Below, one piece after another: positions 33,866 to 46,477 of a DNA stretch of 64,000 nucleotides. The stretch lies in the NCBI GenBank assembly GCA_028015205.1, contig CM051514.1, positions 39,696,150 to 39,760,149 on the forward strand. Reading direction: 5' to 3'. This DNA is from Mytilisepta virgata (lineage: Eukaryota; Mollusca; Bivalvia; Mytilida; Mytilidae). A program made the position numbers and the translations under genes. Numbering within the stretch: position 1 is the first letter of the stretch; every line of letters starts with the position of its first letter. The notes beneath the pieces are model-generated. The model worked only from the letters and a program-made list of their open reading frames with translations. It did not search any database and was not told the origin of the DNA.

Positions 33866-36450
33866 GTATTGGGAAACTTTCAAGCCAAAAAAAAATAAGA
33901 AAAAACACACAAATATTAATGTGATGAATATTTTCAATCCAACTCCACACTGTAGACGCAGTCATTGTCATCGCAATAAAACTTCCCCTATCGACCATGG
34001 CATCTCTTTAAATAATTTATTGCCATATATACACAAACCTGTAGGGCTCCATCACACTCGAACTAAACTATATTCTTCCTTTGTGTAAGCTAAGCCCACT
34101 CACCAAAACAGCAATACAGGAGCAAATCAAAAATTTAAATTCAGCTGAATACAAACTCGCTGCTGTGGTGTCGGATATTGATTTTCATAGATTTTTCAAA
34201 CCAGTTTGCACCCATTAAGACGAATCACACCAAAAGTTAACCTTTTTAATAAAGGCTTGGATGCAATAAATCTCAGCAATATTCTTCACCAAAAAACAAA
34301 AAAATCTAAAATTCCTAAATAAATTCCATTTATTTTGTTATTCTTATACAAAACCCATTGCAACCAAGATTTTCAATTACAACCGATGACCTGAAGTCTA
34401 AGCCCCCTGACTGCTCCTGTTCGACATCTCAATTCCATTTTAGTCCTGTGGGCCATGTTATCACTGAAGATCTTAATCTGGTTGATAATCAAAAGCTAAA
34501 GAATATGCTAGCCCAGATACAGAGAACCTCAGCAAATTAATTGGAAATATAATTTTAAATTGCTGATGGATTCTGTTGAGGAATATGCCAGAAAATGGAC
34601 TTCAAAGGAACAAGAACCCGCTGACGCACTTTTAGAGTAGGTAAAGGCTATTAGGTCATTGATACAGTTCCGAATTAGAATCCACCAAGGGTCTATAAGC
34701 AATTAAACTACATGCATCTTTAGAGAACCTAAGGTTGCAAAAACCTTGACTCGCCTCCATGACAAATACGTAATTGTCCCAGTGGACAAAGCCCACAAAC
34801 ATTGCTTTTGTCTATCATTTTGAGTGTCTTAGAAACGAGTTGCGAATAGATATCACTGCGGGTAACCCAACTTATACACCAAGCACACTCACTACGTCCT
34901 TGGAAACATCATGACCGTTCATTTCTGTGGAAATCCTGATCTTTATTGGATTCTTAAACTACATAAGAATTCGTTTAAACAAAGATACCTTGCTGGGTCA
35001 GCTAATTGCTCTACAAAACCTCTTTCAACGATTTTAATATTCATATTGACATTAAAGGGGGCCTTCAAAATTACTGTGAAACATCATATTCACACAGTGG
35101 CGTCAATCAGAGGTGGATTCATGAAAACTCAAAAAATACTACAATATCTAAAATCCAAATCTTTGGCAACATGCAACATGATAAAAAAACATTTGACTTC
35201 TCTACACTCAATTAAAATATCGATTGAAACAACTAGTTCATCAATGTTTTTTCAAGAAAAATAGCACACACAGGTATAAATTTCTGGTTTTAAATAAAGG
35301 AAATGCTTATTTCGTGAAGAAACACTCTGATTCTGACAACAAGTATTCTTGAAGTTGGCGTTTGAATGTTTCAACAAACAATCGGCATTCCAATGGGAAC
35401 CAATGTGCTCCTCTTCTCGTCGATCTGTTTTTGTACTACGTGAAAAGAAAAAGAAACTAGCCCAATCCTTTAATTTTACTTTTCGTTATATGGAAGACAT
35501 GTTATTAAATAACGACAAATTCCAAGAGGGGCGTCGGTGGCCGAGTGGTCTAGGTAGTTCGTCACGACTACTAATGATCACTAGCCTGTCAACGATGGGG
35601 TTGTGAGTTCGAATCTCACCTGTGGCGGGGTGTGTTCGACTCCGATCTTAATTGACAAGGATTGCCAATTTTCCTACCGAAGATCGGTGGTTCTGTCCGG
35701 GTACCCCGACGTCCTCCACCAATAAAAACTGGCCGCCGCGAAATGGCCGAATGTGCTGAAAACGGCGTAAAACCCCAACTAAACAAATAAACAAACAAAC
35801 AAATTCCAAGACTTTCTAAATCCCATCTACCCCAGTGAATTGGAAACTAAGGATACAACAGTATTGTTGGAATTGTTTCTTGAAATAGAAAATAGACAGT
35901 GAGGGACATTTGAAGACAAAACTTTCTGACAAATGTGACGACTTCAGCTTTTCTATTGTTAACCTCCCCTCGTGAATAGCAATATACTAACATCGCCTAT
36001 ATATGGCGTCTACTTTTTTCAGCTTATCCGATTTTCAAGGGCATGCATTAGTTACCATGACTTTCTATAAAGAGGATTACTGCGGTCTCAAAATCTTCTT
36101 AACCATGGTTTTATCACGGATAAGTTGATGTCATCACTTAGGAAATTTTACGGTCGTCATCACGAATTCCGGTTCAGACTGTCGTAACATTTCATGTACA
36201 TCCATCGATTTGTGACTACCCCCGGATTAACTTTATTGAACTTCACGACGGGTGCCATATACGGAACTGCTTACCCTTACACCTGAGTTTTTATAGGAGT
36301 TCGTGTTGCTCATTTGTTTTTAGTTTTCAATGTTTGTTTTTCGTGTTTTGTTGTGCTTGTGGTTGTTCATTTGTCTTCCCGGATTTGTCTGTCTAATGGA
36401 TTGTGTTTTTTTTTGGTTTGTTCCGTAGGTATATTTGTCATCTTTAAAAT
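33866..36450 (+). pseudogene. degenerate Penelope-type reverse transcriptase element (copy D)
   Basis: The translated blocks in shifting frames parallel the copy at 59030-60880: DSVEEYARKWTSKEQEPADA, LHDKYVIVPVDK, GNPTYTPST, DLYWILKLHKNSFKQRY, LAGSANCSTKPLSTI, IPMGTN, LAQSFNFTFRYMEDMLLNND and ELETKDTT. The RT active site reads YMED instead of YVDD. A SINE interrupts it just after that box. The tail (36186-36450) has the TTGTTGTGCTTGTGGTTGTT and TGTCTAATGGATTG blocks also found alone at 10110-10262, 42515-42790 and 44325-44505. No endonuclease domain was found. Confidence 0.75.
35528..35798 (+). mobile_element. tRNA-derived SINE with bivalve core and tail
   Basis: The head looks like a tRNA with variable-arm insertion: A box TGGCCGAGTGG (35538-35548) and B box GTTCGAATC (35607-35615), the internal RNA polymerase III promoter. 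The body has CGAAGATCGGTGG, GGTACCCCGACGTCCTCCAC and the core CACCAATAAAAACTGGCCGC that I recognise from bivalve SINEs. It ends in an (AAAC)n-like tail. A 13 bp target duplication ACAAATTCCAAGA flanks it (35515-35527 and 35799-35811). It is not a functional tRNA: the two boxes are too far apart and the cloverleaf is lost. Confidence 0.9.
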
Positions 36451-36737
36451 CATATAGCAATCTTACATTAAAGGATATTCTATACAGCTTACGAATCAAT
36501 CACGATCTACATGGAAAAAAAATTAAAATGCACAACAAACTGATCAATTAAATGTTGTACTTGAAAGATAAGATTAGAAAATACTGAGACAAAGTTTTAA
36601 TATGCGATCTTTAATGTAAACAATTTCTAGAAGAAAATTATATATAATGAAAATATAAATCTGATTAAATATAAAAGTTGATGTGATACATATAAGGAAT
36701 CTGTTATCGACTATTTTTTTCTCAATTTACTTTTTAT

Positions 36738-39700
36738 TTAAATAATTTGTAGAATTGTCAAGCAGGACTCATAGGAACCAAAAATATGCATTGTACCTGT
36801 CACTACAGTCACTATATCATTTACGCTAAGATTTTGGAGTAGTATAGCGGTACTTGTTTCGTCTTGTCCATTATTAGAAAAGTAACCATCAGCTATGGTC
36901 ACACCGTTCTTCCTTATATAGAAATATCCGTTCTTGTTACTGGTTTGAATAAAAGCACTAATAAGATATAAACCTGGTTTCTCACATATAAATTTTCCAC
37001 TCGTTTTCAGCGTATTAATGTTACTGATGCCACTTATAACTTTTACATCGTCAAAAACTACAATGCTGCCGGAAGTGTAATCTTTGCTGCCAGAAAGACA
37101 AGCCGTAACAGCGGCTGAAAAAGATATTAAAACAATCCCACTGGATCAATATCATAATATAACAAGCCAGTGAATAGCGCCTTTATTGTTACCTTACTAT
37201 GCTTAGAGGAAGAGGAAGACATTCATCTAAAGTCGCAAAGCGATTCTTCTTGCCTTAATCAATAAACACTATATAAATTTATCTCTATGGTTTTTGAAAT
37301 GTGTGGACGTGCATAAAAAAAAAGATAAATCGAATAGAGAATCGAAACGGGGAATGTGTCAAAAAGACAACAACCCGACCAAAGAGCAGAAAACAGCTCA
37401 AGGCTAACAAAGTGTCTTCAACGCAGTGAGAAAATCCTACACCCGGCTTTAGCTGGCCCCTAAACAATAATGCATACTAGTTCGGCGGAATGGACGGCAC
37501 ACTAAACTCCGAAACATACAAATGAACCAAAATTTAAAAAAAACACACAAGACTGAAAAGGCTAGAGGTTCCAGACTTGGGACAGGCGCAAAAATGCGGC
37601 GGTGTTAAACATATTTTGTGAGATCTCCACCCTCCCCTATACCTCTAGCCAATGTGGAATAAGCAAACACACAGCGATACACACAGTTCAACCCAGAAAA
37701 GATGTCCTAGTCCGATTTAAAAAAGGTAACAGAAGAAACTAACCAAAATGACGATGATCAATATAAATCAACAAAGGACTACTAGCTGACATGCCAGCTC
37801 CAGACCTCAATTAAACTGATCGAAGAGTTCGTCTTTATCACAGAGAAAATCAGCCACAATCCTTCCCGTTAGGCGTTTAGTATCATGCCATCATAAATTA
37901 TACGAGAAGAATATAACCCGTATCATGCCAACAACTGGTTTTTAGAATAAATGTGTTTATTTCCGATGCAAAGACCCTATTGGTGAATCAATATTAATTC
38001 CAAAAAATACCATCTTTAATGACTTGACAACAGTATCGTTACTATATCCCTTGTGGATAAGTCTGTTTAAAGGTTTGGTTAGCTTTTCAGGTGAACGACG
38101 AAATGTTTGTATTAGTTTTAAAATATGTCTGCGATAAAGCCATCCTGTTGGGTAATTACATTAATTAATGCAACCATAGGGACCTTAAAAATAAAATAAT
38201 TAAGTGAAGAAAGAAAATTCAGTCGTATTTGGCATTTGAAGGTTTTATATTATTGTTTCCACATTTTCGACACTGAGCACTGCATGCTAATGAGACAAAA
38301 GTTATTAAAGTTTAAATATCATAGTGTATCAAACACGATCGGAAGGTTTATTCTAATTCTTTCATATGTAACATGCATTGTCATGCCACATGCGTTTTAC
38401 AGTTTTTAAGGCAAATTAAAAATGTAATAACACGCATGTCTGTACATCACTCGTAGCCGAAAAACTTGTGCAATGGCTGAACGTTAAATACAGTGCGTCT
38501 CGCATACTTTGTGAACTAATTTCTTGATGACAATCTCGTAATTTTGTGACAACTCCTGTACATTTCAATTAACATATATAAAGTATGTGTTTCCGTCATA
38601 TTGTACTAGAAAATCAATGAATTGCACACAAAAGTAAACACGATAAAAAAAACTGAGACATTTCAGCTTATGAAAAGGCACTAATTATTTAAGACTATAG
38701 AAAACAGAAGGTAGAGTAAAAATATTTACTTTCGTTTCAAAGAAATATTTGAGATATTCTCAATGAACGACTGACAGTAAAAAAAGACGCACAATTAGTT
38801 TACAAACCCATTTACATTTACTTTTCAAACTGTAAAGCTTATGGCGTTACTTAAGTAAACACTACGAGAGAGACCAATAACCATCTCATATCATATATTT
38901 TATTATACACCATGGCAACACCTATAAAATGACATATACCTCGTGGGGGTCAACCCCACCCCCCAAAGTCGATAATTTTGAAAAATTTCACATGCAATTA
39001 AAATCAATAGCTTTAATCATATGTTTTATTATTCTGCGTAACAAGATGCATTAAATGACATGTACCTCGTTCTTTCAGTAGGGTAATCCTCCCCCCCATA
39101 AATCAATATTGTCCAATTATTTCATAAACCGTTAAAACCCCCACCCCTAAACCATATATTTTCTTACTCCACATGGTAAGACGCGCAACTGACACATACC
39201 TCGCTTCCCCAGCGGGTCATCACCACCCCCATCAATAATGTCCAGTTATCTCATAAATTTTTTACGGTCAAGCACGACGTCATAATGAAGAAACGGCATA
39301 ATAGCGGCCCTGAGAGCGATGAGTATAAACAATATCGGGTTATCACCATTCCCATCAAATCGATTATGTTCAGTTATCTCATAAACCGTTAAAATCCACC
39401 CCTCTAAACCATATATTTTCTTATTCCCCGTGGTAAGACGCAACACAGCAAATGACAGATACCTCGCTTCCCCAGGCGGTTATCATCACTCCCATCACAT
39501 CAATAATGTTCAGTTATCTCATAAATTTTCTACGGTCAAGAACGAGGTCATAATTAAGAAACGGCATAATAGCGGCACTGAGAGCGATGCGTATAAACAA
39601 TTACGTGATTCCCCTTTAAATGAATCACACCTCATTACTCAATGGGCATCATTCTCGTCCCCTTAAACCAATTATCTTAATTTATATAAAATTAAAAATC

Positions 39701-42700
39701 TGTAAGAAACCCCACACCTAAAACGTATATTTTCTTATTCCCCATGACAAGACGCATAAACTGATATATACCCCATATACCCAAGGGTTCATCCCCACCC
39801 CCTCGAATTATTAGTCTTTAATTATCTCTTAAAGCACAGAAATCCCTGCCCCAAAATCATATATTATCTTTTTCCCAATAATAAGATTGATAAAAGCCTA
39901 ACACCCCCAACAAAAAAAGGGGGGGGGGGTCATTCTCGCCCCTCAAATCAATAATTTTTAATTATTTCAAAATCCCTTTAACATGTTTTAATACACAATG
40001 TTCAAGTCTCATAAACCATTTAACTCAATACCCCGTAACCACATATATTTCTAATTGCCTATAAGGAGACGAAATAAATGATTTTACACATTGCCAGGGG
40101 AATGGGGGTATTCCCTCGTAAAAAATCGACAAAAGACATCGAGATCCTTGGCCCTTAATTATAAAAATTTTAATTCTTTGTAAAAAGGTCAGATTTCCTC
40201 AGGGTTCATGTCCCACCCCTTTAAACACTGGATGTATCATCAGTGTTTCTGACTAGCTTCGAAACTGCTGACCGGGATAATTATTATGCCCATGACAAGA
40301 CCTAGTGAATGCACAATTGGTATTGTTCCCGTAAAATAATAATTTGTTATATATCATAAAAAAATTCTCCAATTATATTTTATGCTAAACTGTATTGGTC
40401 TAACTTTTTATTTTTTGTCTGTTTTTTATGGGGCTTGTTTATTATGTTCCTTGCTGGAAAAAAAATCACTTTCGATGTGTTTTTGTCTATATCTGTTATC
40501 GTTTTTGAAATATAAGGTGACCCGCTAATTTTTGAAACTTTTTAATTCTACATCGGATTTGATGATTTTTTTTAAATGATTCCTCATGAAAAACCCAACA
40601 AAAATTACAGCAGATTGTTTTTTTGTATCTTTCACCGTTTCCAAAATAAAAGGGTCAAAGGGGTAATGATAAGTTCATTGATGCTTACCACATATCTTTA
40701 CATTTTTATATGTATATTGAATTTTGCGTCGCCCTTACGCAAATGAATGAAAATGAAAGAGAAAAAATCCTGTTGTTATTGACCACAGTGGGTAAAAGAT
40801 CGACAAGGTCACTTACTAAGAGAAAAAATTTTGTTTCAGGATGATATCTATCAAAAGATGACACTGATTTCGTTCTGTGATTTCGCGAGTGTGTTATAGC
40901 GTAGTTTTTTAAAACTGTAAAACCGTCCATCTCAAATTTAAATAAAAATACATGTATATTTTGTATATATAAAATTAATTTTTGCAGGGTATTGCTACAG
41001 TGAATATTCAACTCAGATATTTTTTATTATTAATGTGGTGTTTTATCTTTTATCTTTTATCAGTTCTCGAAAACGGTTTAGAAAATTAGGATATATCTCT
41101 GTCAATGCAGCATGTCGACAAGCAAAAGTTGATCAAATGGGACATTGTATGACACTGTAAAAATCGGGTAAAAAGAAATACCCATATCACGATTTTGAAG
41201 TAACTTCTCCATTAACTATGCATACACTTTATAGGAACACTTTCCCAATTTCAGTCTCTGAAAAACAAATAATTAGGGCCCCTATAGTAATCAGTCTTGT
41301 CCGTCCGTCTGTCCGTCAGCATTTCCTTAGTCGTACGATAACTTAAGATTGCTTTCATGGATTTTTATGATTTTTATACATAATATTGGAAGGTCCCATT
41401 CGGTTTTGAGGAAAATCGGAAAACAATTTTTGGGAAAAACTTAGTTTTTATATGAAAAAAATCATATTTTGAGAATTAACCTTATGTCGTATGATACCGT
41501 CAGATTGCCTTCACAGATTTTCATAACTTTTATATACAGTGTTGAACATGATCAGAGGAAGGTCCTTTTTGATTTTTAGGAAAATCGGACAACACTGTTT
41601 GGGGAAAAACTTAGTTTTTATATGAAAAAATGCAAATTCTGAGAATTAACACTATGTCGTTTGATAACTTAAGATTGGCTTCACAAATTTTCATAAATTC
41701 TATACACAGTTTTGGACATTGTCAGAGGAAGGTCCCTTTTGATTTTTAGGAAAATTGGAAAAAAATTTTTGGCGAAAACCTTAGTTTTCATATAAATTTT
41801 GTACATAGTGTTGGACATGATCAAAGAAAGGTCTATAGTAATTATTCTGTCCGTCCGTCTGTCCGTCTGTCTGTCTGTCCGTCAGCATTTCCTTCGTTGT
41901 ACGATAACTTAAGATTTTTATGATTTTTATACACAATATTGGACTTGACCAAAGGAAGGTCCCATTCGGTTTTGAGGAAAATCGGACAACAATTTTTGGG
42001 GAAAACTTAGTTTTTATATGAAAAAATGCATATTTTGAGAATTTACACTATGTTGGATGATAACTTCGGATTGCCTTCACAGATTTTCATAAATTTTATA
42101 CACAGTGTTGGACATGATCAGAGGAAGGTTCCTTTTGATTTTTAGGAAAATCGGAAAACACTGTTTGGGGAATATATAGATTTTGAAGCGTTTTGAAGCC
42201 GGCGGGGCTCTTGACTTTGTTAACTACTAACCAAAGAATTGTTTAAATCATTAATACCATATCAAATACAAATGCGGGAGAATTTACATTAATTTGAAAG
42301 AAATTCATATATATTTATGCACGACTATACAGTGCTTTTATTCAAATTATGTTCCGGGCATAAGGATGGAATTGTACTCTGAGCTATTCGACTTGTCGTA
42401 GGTAGATTGTTTTTATTTCAGCGTCAAATTATGGTGTTACAATTGATTTTCAAATATATTTGTGCCTGGTAAATAGATAAACGTGAGAGTGGTTAGGTAT
42501 AATTTGATTTCGATTACTCGCGTAACATTTCAAGTACTTCCACCGATTTGTGACTTTTATCAGACTGACTTTGTTGAACTTCACGACGGGTGCAGTATAC
42601 GGAGCAAGAACCGCTTACCCTTCCCGAGCACATAGATTCACACCTGGTTTTTATAGGAGTTCGTGTTGTTTATTGTTTTGTAGTTTTCAGTGTCTGTTTG

Positions 42701-43643
42701 TTGTGCTTGTGGTTGTTCGGTTGTCTTCCGGATTTGTCTGTCCAATGGATTGCGTTTCTTTGATTTGCTCCTTAGGTATATAACTGCTCTATATTTGTTT
42801 CTTGGGAGAATATAAGGTGAGAAAAAAATTAGTTTACAGAATATTAAAAAGGTCTCTTATGACTAACAAATATATAGATAATGTGCATTTCTAAGATAAG
42901 AATTGGCAGGTCAATTTTGAAATTTTATGTTCGCATTTACCTTTTCTCGTTATATTGAAAAGCTCATCCTTAATTTCCGAAACAGATAAAGCCTGGCTTG
43001 CTTGTAGAGTCGCTGTTTTATTTTCAATATTATATTCTGTTCCTTTAACACGGTTGTACAAAGCCAGAAAATCCTGCTTCCTGGCGTTGACGTCATTCTG
43101 TATGGATTCTAAATCATTATTTGTTGCCTGAACCATCATTGCAAGATGTCTGGTTTCATTACGGATATCGGATATAGTTTGTAAACCCGAAACACTTTTG
43201 AGTTTTTTCAGAGAAACAACCTCTTGTTCTAGCATTCCCGCTTTTCTCTCTATAGCTGTGTTATTTTCTTTTAATATATCAAACTGGTTTTCAAGTCTAT
43301 CGTAGTTACTTTTTAAATCATTGTAGTTCTGTTTTAGCTCATCAAATTGTTTCGTAAAAGTTAAATTAACACTGCTAAAAACAAGCGCATGTAATTCATG
43401 TTTGGAAAGAGAAAAATCTTGGTGCAACTGTTTAACATAGTTTTCGAGTTGAATCCTAGATTGTCTCTCATCATTTAATAAATTCATCAACATATTAAAA
43501 TGTGAATCCGTCATTAATGACAAGCGCGTCGATGGTTTTGTATTTGTTTCCAATAAAAATCCATACGTGAAAGAAATACTCATAAAATTTAAAATATATA
43601 TCATTTTAGTTTTGATCGACATCGTCTTTGCCGTGTGCATCAT
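36738..43643 (-). CDS. secreted C1q-domain-containing protein (two exons)
   Basis: Exon 1 is 43643-42941, exon 2 is 37114-36738. The donor is G|GTAAATG and the acceptor TTTTTCAG|CC, both phase 1, giving 359 residues. The start at 43643 has a second Met right after it. The segment MIYILNFMSISFTYGFLL (residues about 14-31) is the likely signal peptide. Residues about 50-230 are a long charged coiled coil (FDELKQNYNDLKSNYDRLEN and similar), expected to form trimers. Exon 2 is one C1q domain: AVTACLSGSKDYTSGSIVVF, SGKFICEKPGLYLISAF, NGYFYIRKNGVTIADGYF and TVVTGTMHIFGSYESC. The domain ends five residues before the TAA. C1qDC proteins are a large recognition family in mussels. The intron is 5.8 kb and full of repeats. 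Confidence 0.88.
37285..38160 (-). repeat. Mytilus-type dispersed repeat: end of an RT-related element
   Basis: The minus strand starts (near 38120) with a coding-like block, SPEKLTKPLNRLIHKGYS and SLKMVFFGINIDSPIGSLHR. A long tail follows, including (plus strand) TGTCAAAAAGACAACAACCC, AGCTGGCCCCTAAACAATAA, CTTGGGACAGGCGCAAAAAT and CCTATACCTCTAGCCAATGT. I recognise this run as one of the commonest Mytilus repeats. The coding block resembles the C-terminal region of the Penelope-type RTs in this window. It sits in the C1q intron. Confidence 0.8.
38161..38879. other. intronic sequence, nothing recognised
   Basis: This is AT-rich DNA inside the C1q intron between two repeats. No domain, hairpin or tandem pattern was noticed. 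Confidence 0.35.
38880..40260 (+). repeat. old tandem array (~130 bp units, partly in ~280 bp higher-order units)
   Basis: Recurrent blocks are CTAAACCATATATTTTCTTA with C/TTCC, ATGGTAAGACGC, TGACATATACCTCG, CCCCA(N)GGGTCATC and AATTATCTCATAAA. Two neighbouring copies (about 39100-39370 and 39380-39650) also share a 60 bp extra piece, ACGGTCAAG(C/A)ACGA to GAGAGCGATG, forming a larger unit. Copies decay toward 40260. An ORF at 39430-39666 is the repeat read through. It resembles the 12.1 kb array in the ACCATATAT(A/T)TTCTTACTCC block. Confidence 0.75.
41275..42185 (+). repeat. tandem array, period ~155-170 bp, about five units
   Basis: Units share a GTACGATAACTTAAGATTG block, TTTATACACA(G/A)T(G/A)TTGGACATG, AGAGGAAGGTCC, TTTTTAGGAAAATCGGA and AAAAACTTAGTTTTTATATG. 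The key block starts near 41331, 41487, 41657, 41895 and 42052. The first and fourth units also carry a (GTCCGTCT)n microsatellite, so the pattern is a unit duplicated with its leader. It is non-coding and intronic. Confidence 0.8.
42515..42790 (+). repeat. isolated 3' tail of a Penelope-type element
   Basis: It matches the tail at 36186-36450: CACGACGGGTGC, ATACGGA, TAGGAGTTCGTGTTG, TTGTTGTGCTTGTGGTTGTT and TGTCCAATGGATTGCGT. The coding part is missing, which fits 5' truncation on insertion. It lies in the C1q intron, 150 bases from exon 1. Confidence 0.75.
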
Positions 43644-43689
43644 GGTTCAAATTAGTAAATACAACACCCCCTTTTTATCTTGGCATTTA

Positions 43690-44324
43690 ATAAATTTGAT
43701 AACAGTAAATGATAACGAAAATTTTGAAAAACGGATAATCTATATAAAATATTTTTGTACTACATGTACAAGATAAAAAAGGATAAAAACAATTTAAATG
43801 AGAAAATGTCAAATTTTATGGATTAGATTTTATTTATATTTGTTGGAATATCGTTGACATTATTAATCATATTTGCATTACGACCTGATGTATATTAATC
43901 ATTTTTACTTTGAACCTTTATGACGCCATTAAAACCTTTAAATGATGTCTTAGTCAGTACTTAAAAATATGATAAATAATAGGTTAGATACGAAAGGACA
44001 CATGAAATATTTTTAAAGGGTTAAAAAAAAAAGACTACATGTAGGTATTAAAACCTCGAATTCGAAAAAGTTCAAGAGGGAAAATTTCAACGTGTCGGAA
44101 AACGATATTAATTGCTTATGGTTGGCTTCTTTTTCAAATAGAAACAAAGACATAAACTATATAATGATAAACACACACATTGATGTCTGAATTATTGCCG
44201 TTCAGGTTTGGGTTCATATATCTATGTGGTTTCAGTTCATTTTGCCATGGACTTTCAAAATTGGTGTTTAAATTCGGAAGCCGACCGTGTCACATTTGTA
44301 ATTTTAGCCAAAAAAAAATAAAAA
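43690..44324. other. upstream region of the C1q gene, no gene seen
   Basis: A TATA-like GATAAAAA (minus strand, 43679-43672) lies about 30 bases above the C1q ATG and could be its promoter, leaving a very short leader. The rest is AT-rich and no repeat was recognised. Confidence 0.35.
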
Positions 44325-44505
44325 TACTTCAACGGAAACACAAGCGGAACAGGAACTTCTTACCCTTCCGGAGCACCTGGGTTAACTCCTGGTTTTTATA
44401 GTAGTTCGTGTTATTCATTGTTTTTTAGTTTTCTGTGTTTATTTGTTGTGCTTGTGGTTGTTCATTTGTTTTCCCGGTTTGTCTGTCCAATGAATTACGA
44501 CTTTA
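44325..44505 (+). repeat. isolated 3' tail of a Penelope-type element
   Basis: This is the third free copy of the tail: CTTACCCTTCCGGAGCACCT, TTTTATAGTAGTTCGTGTT, TTGTTGTGCTTGTGGTTGTT and TGTCCAATGAATTACG. No RT sequence precedes it. Confidence 0.7.
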
Positions 44506-44679
44506 GAGATCGTTAGCAATGGATGTTTTTTCTGCTGTTTCTTTTTTCTTTTTGAAAAATGATGTGGTAGCTTCCATTCCAATAAGTAGGCTACATGTAC
44601 GTCTGATAACTTGCTTGCCCATTTTGTTTCATACAAGCAAGGAAGAACAAGTCTAGCACAAGAAAATAGGCAGGATATT

Positions 44680-45240
44680 CTTACTTCACCTGAAATTTCC
44701 ATATCAGCCCGAATTTCAACTTTGTGGATTGATGATTGTTAGATAATCGTTATGGGGTGTGATATGAAAAACCTCATATCATATATATCAATTAGAGGAA
44801 CGTAAATTCCCTTTAATTACCGGTGAAAACTATATCATCTGATATGTTTTCCTGGATGCATTTCCTTATAAAAAGGTAATTAATATCTGCAATTGACCAA
44901 CAATTAACCACAAGTGGTTTATGCTGAAAATGGTGAAGTTGTAGACATTCCTCCGACAGTTGGCTAGACGTAATGATGACTTTGATCAGAAACATGATGA
45001 TATGGATTTGAAATTGACTTAACCTTCAAATAAATATATAGTATACAGACAATTATAGATCGACCAAAACGCTTATATGAGTCGGGGGATTATATCAGGG
45101 CTGATATATGGGAAGCATAATGTTCTGATGTCATTAACATATACCTAAAAGAGAACTACATGTATCATTTTCGCGCTACCAGGCCGGAGATGACGTAATT
45201 ACGACACATCATTGCAGGAGACCTACTTATTATAAGGGCC
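44680..45240 (-). repeat. TLR-unit flank, copy 1 (no TLR attached)
   Basis: It shares, in the same order, the blocks seen at 49525-50290 and 57070-58925. These are CCATATCAGCC, GTGATATGAAAAACCTCATA, CTTTAATTA(C/T)C, GGGATTATA(T/C), TGTTCTGAT(G/C)(T/G)CAT, and GCGCTACC with GATGACGT(A/T)AT. In the other two copies this block lies just upstream of a minus-strand TLR. Here no TLR sequence was found beside it, so a unit was lost or only the flank was copied. Confidence 0.6.
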
Positions 45241-46477
45241 ATTTTAAAAACAAAAAATGCTTTGGTATTCGATGGTTGTTGTGAGATACTATTGTCACCA
45301 CCTTTCAGTCAGGATGTCTCAGAGTTTTCAGCATTTGTAAGATCTACAATGTTACTACTTTAAAATTATGGTATACTTAATTTCTTTCAGCTTTATCAAC
45401 TATCTACTAAGAGAAAGAATATGCTAGCTAAGTGAAGTAAACATATTCTTCTATTGGTAGTAATTTCAAATCTGTGCTTTACAGATACTACTACAATAAC
45501 GAAATGTACAAATCTTAATACTTTCTTTGAAATCGCGATAATTCATCATCCAGTCTATATTTTTTATTTTTTTTTTTCATATACCTAACTTATTGAATGA
45601 AGTACTCATTGGGAATTATTGGACTAGAATTCCATTTCTATGCGGGCTAGTCACAACAAAATAAACTGAGTACTCGGTTCTGGCGGCTCTCGTGTGTTAT
45701 TTTGGGAATTTTACGTAACATTTATTGAATGCAAATTTATATTAATGGAAGTCGGATGTCGTTCAAGAGTTAAGTCACCTTATCCATAAAACAATCAAAT
45801 ATGCACGAAAAATCACAAAATTAGCAATTTTCGGGTAAATTAAAAAACGTGTCTACTTCGAACGCCTCAATATATTTTGTTAAAATTTGAAACATCCTTT
45901 GTTAAGATAAATATCTTCCAATGATCAACTTCTTATAAATTCTAAACAAATAGCTTCAACTACTATTTTGTGTTTTAATTTAATGATCTCATGAAAAAAG
46001 CCTGCTCTATGATGTTTTTCTTTTGACCTTTTCTAATTCAAATGGTAGTTACGTCCCTTGTTATAGTTCCATGATCTAGTCTAGCTACAATAAGGTCTTG
46101 TCTGTAACATATTACATAATCTCTGTGGAGCTACATGTACAAAGACGTCATATTAAATACAACAGAATATATTTTAAGTTCCATTTCCAATTCGTATCAA
46201 ATGGGAAATCAATTAAAATTAAAATAATGAATAACTTGTTAACAAAACTGTATAATTTATGATTTTTACGCCTATTTGACCCGCATAATAAATTAAATTT
46301 AAATTTTCCGTTCAGAATTTGACAAAATTAACCAGAAATTTCTAAGGCTCTTCCGTTTGATGCAGAGGTAACCCTTAGCTGAGTTTGTATTCCTGTTTGT
46401 TTTAATTGTTTTGGTTTTTGATGGTTGTGCTTATTAATTCATTATTATATCTTTAAATAGATTTCAAACATTTTGAT

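Noticed and set aside
35528..35620. Possible tRNA gene
   Set aside because: The A and B boxes are present but too far apart for a tRNA, the acceptor stem does not close, and the body and 13 bp target duplication are those of a SINE.
42891..42940. Extension of C1q exon 1 to the stop of its open frame
   Set aside because: The frame runs past a good donor at 42940. The phase-1 donor joins perfectly to the C1q exon, so the last 15 codons are treated as intron.
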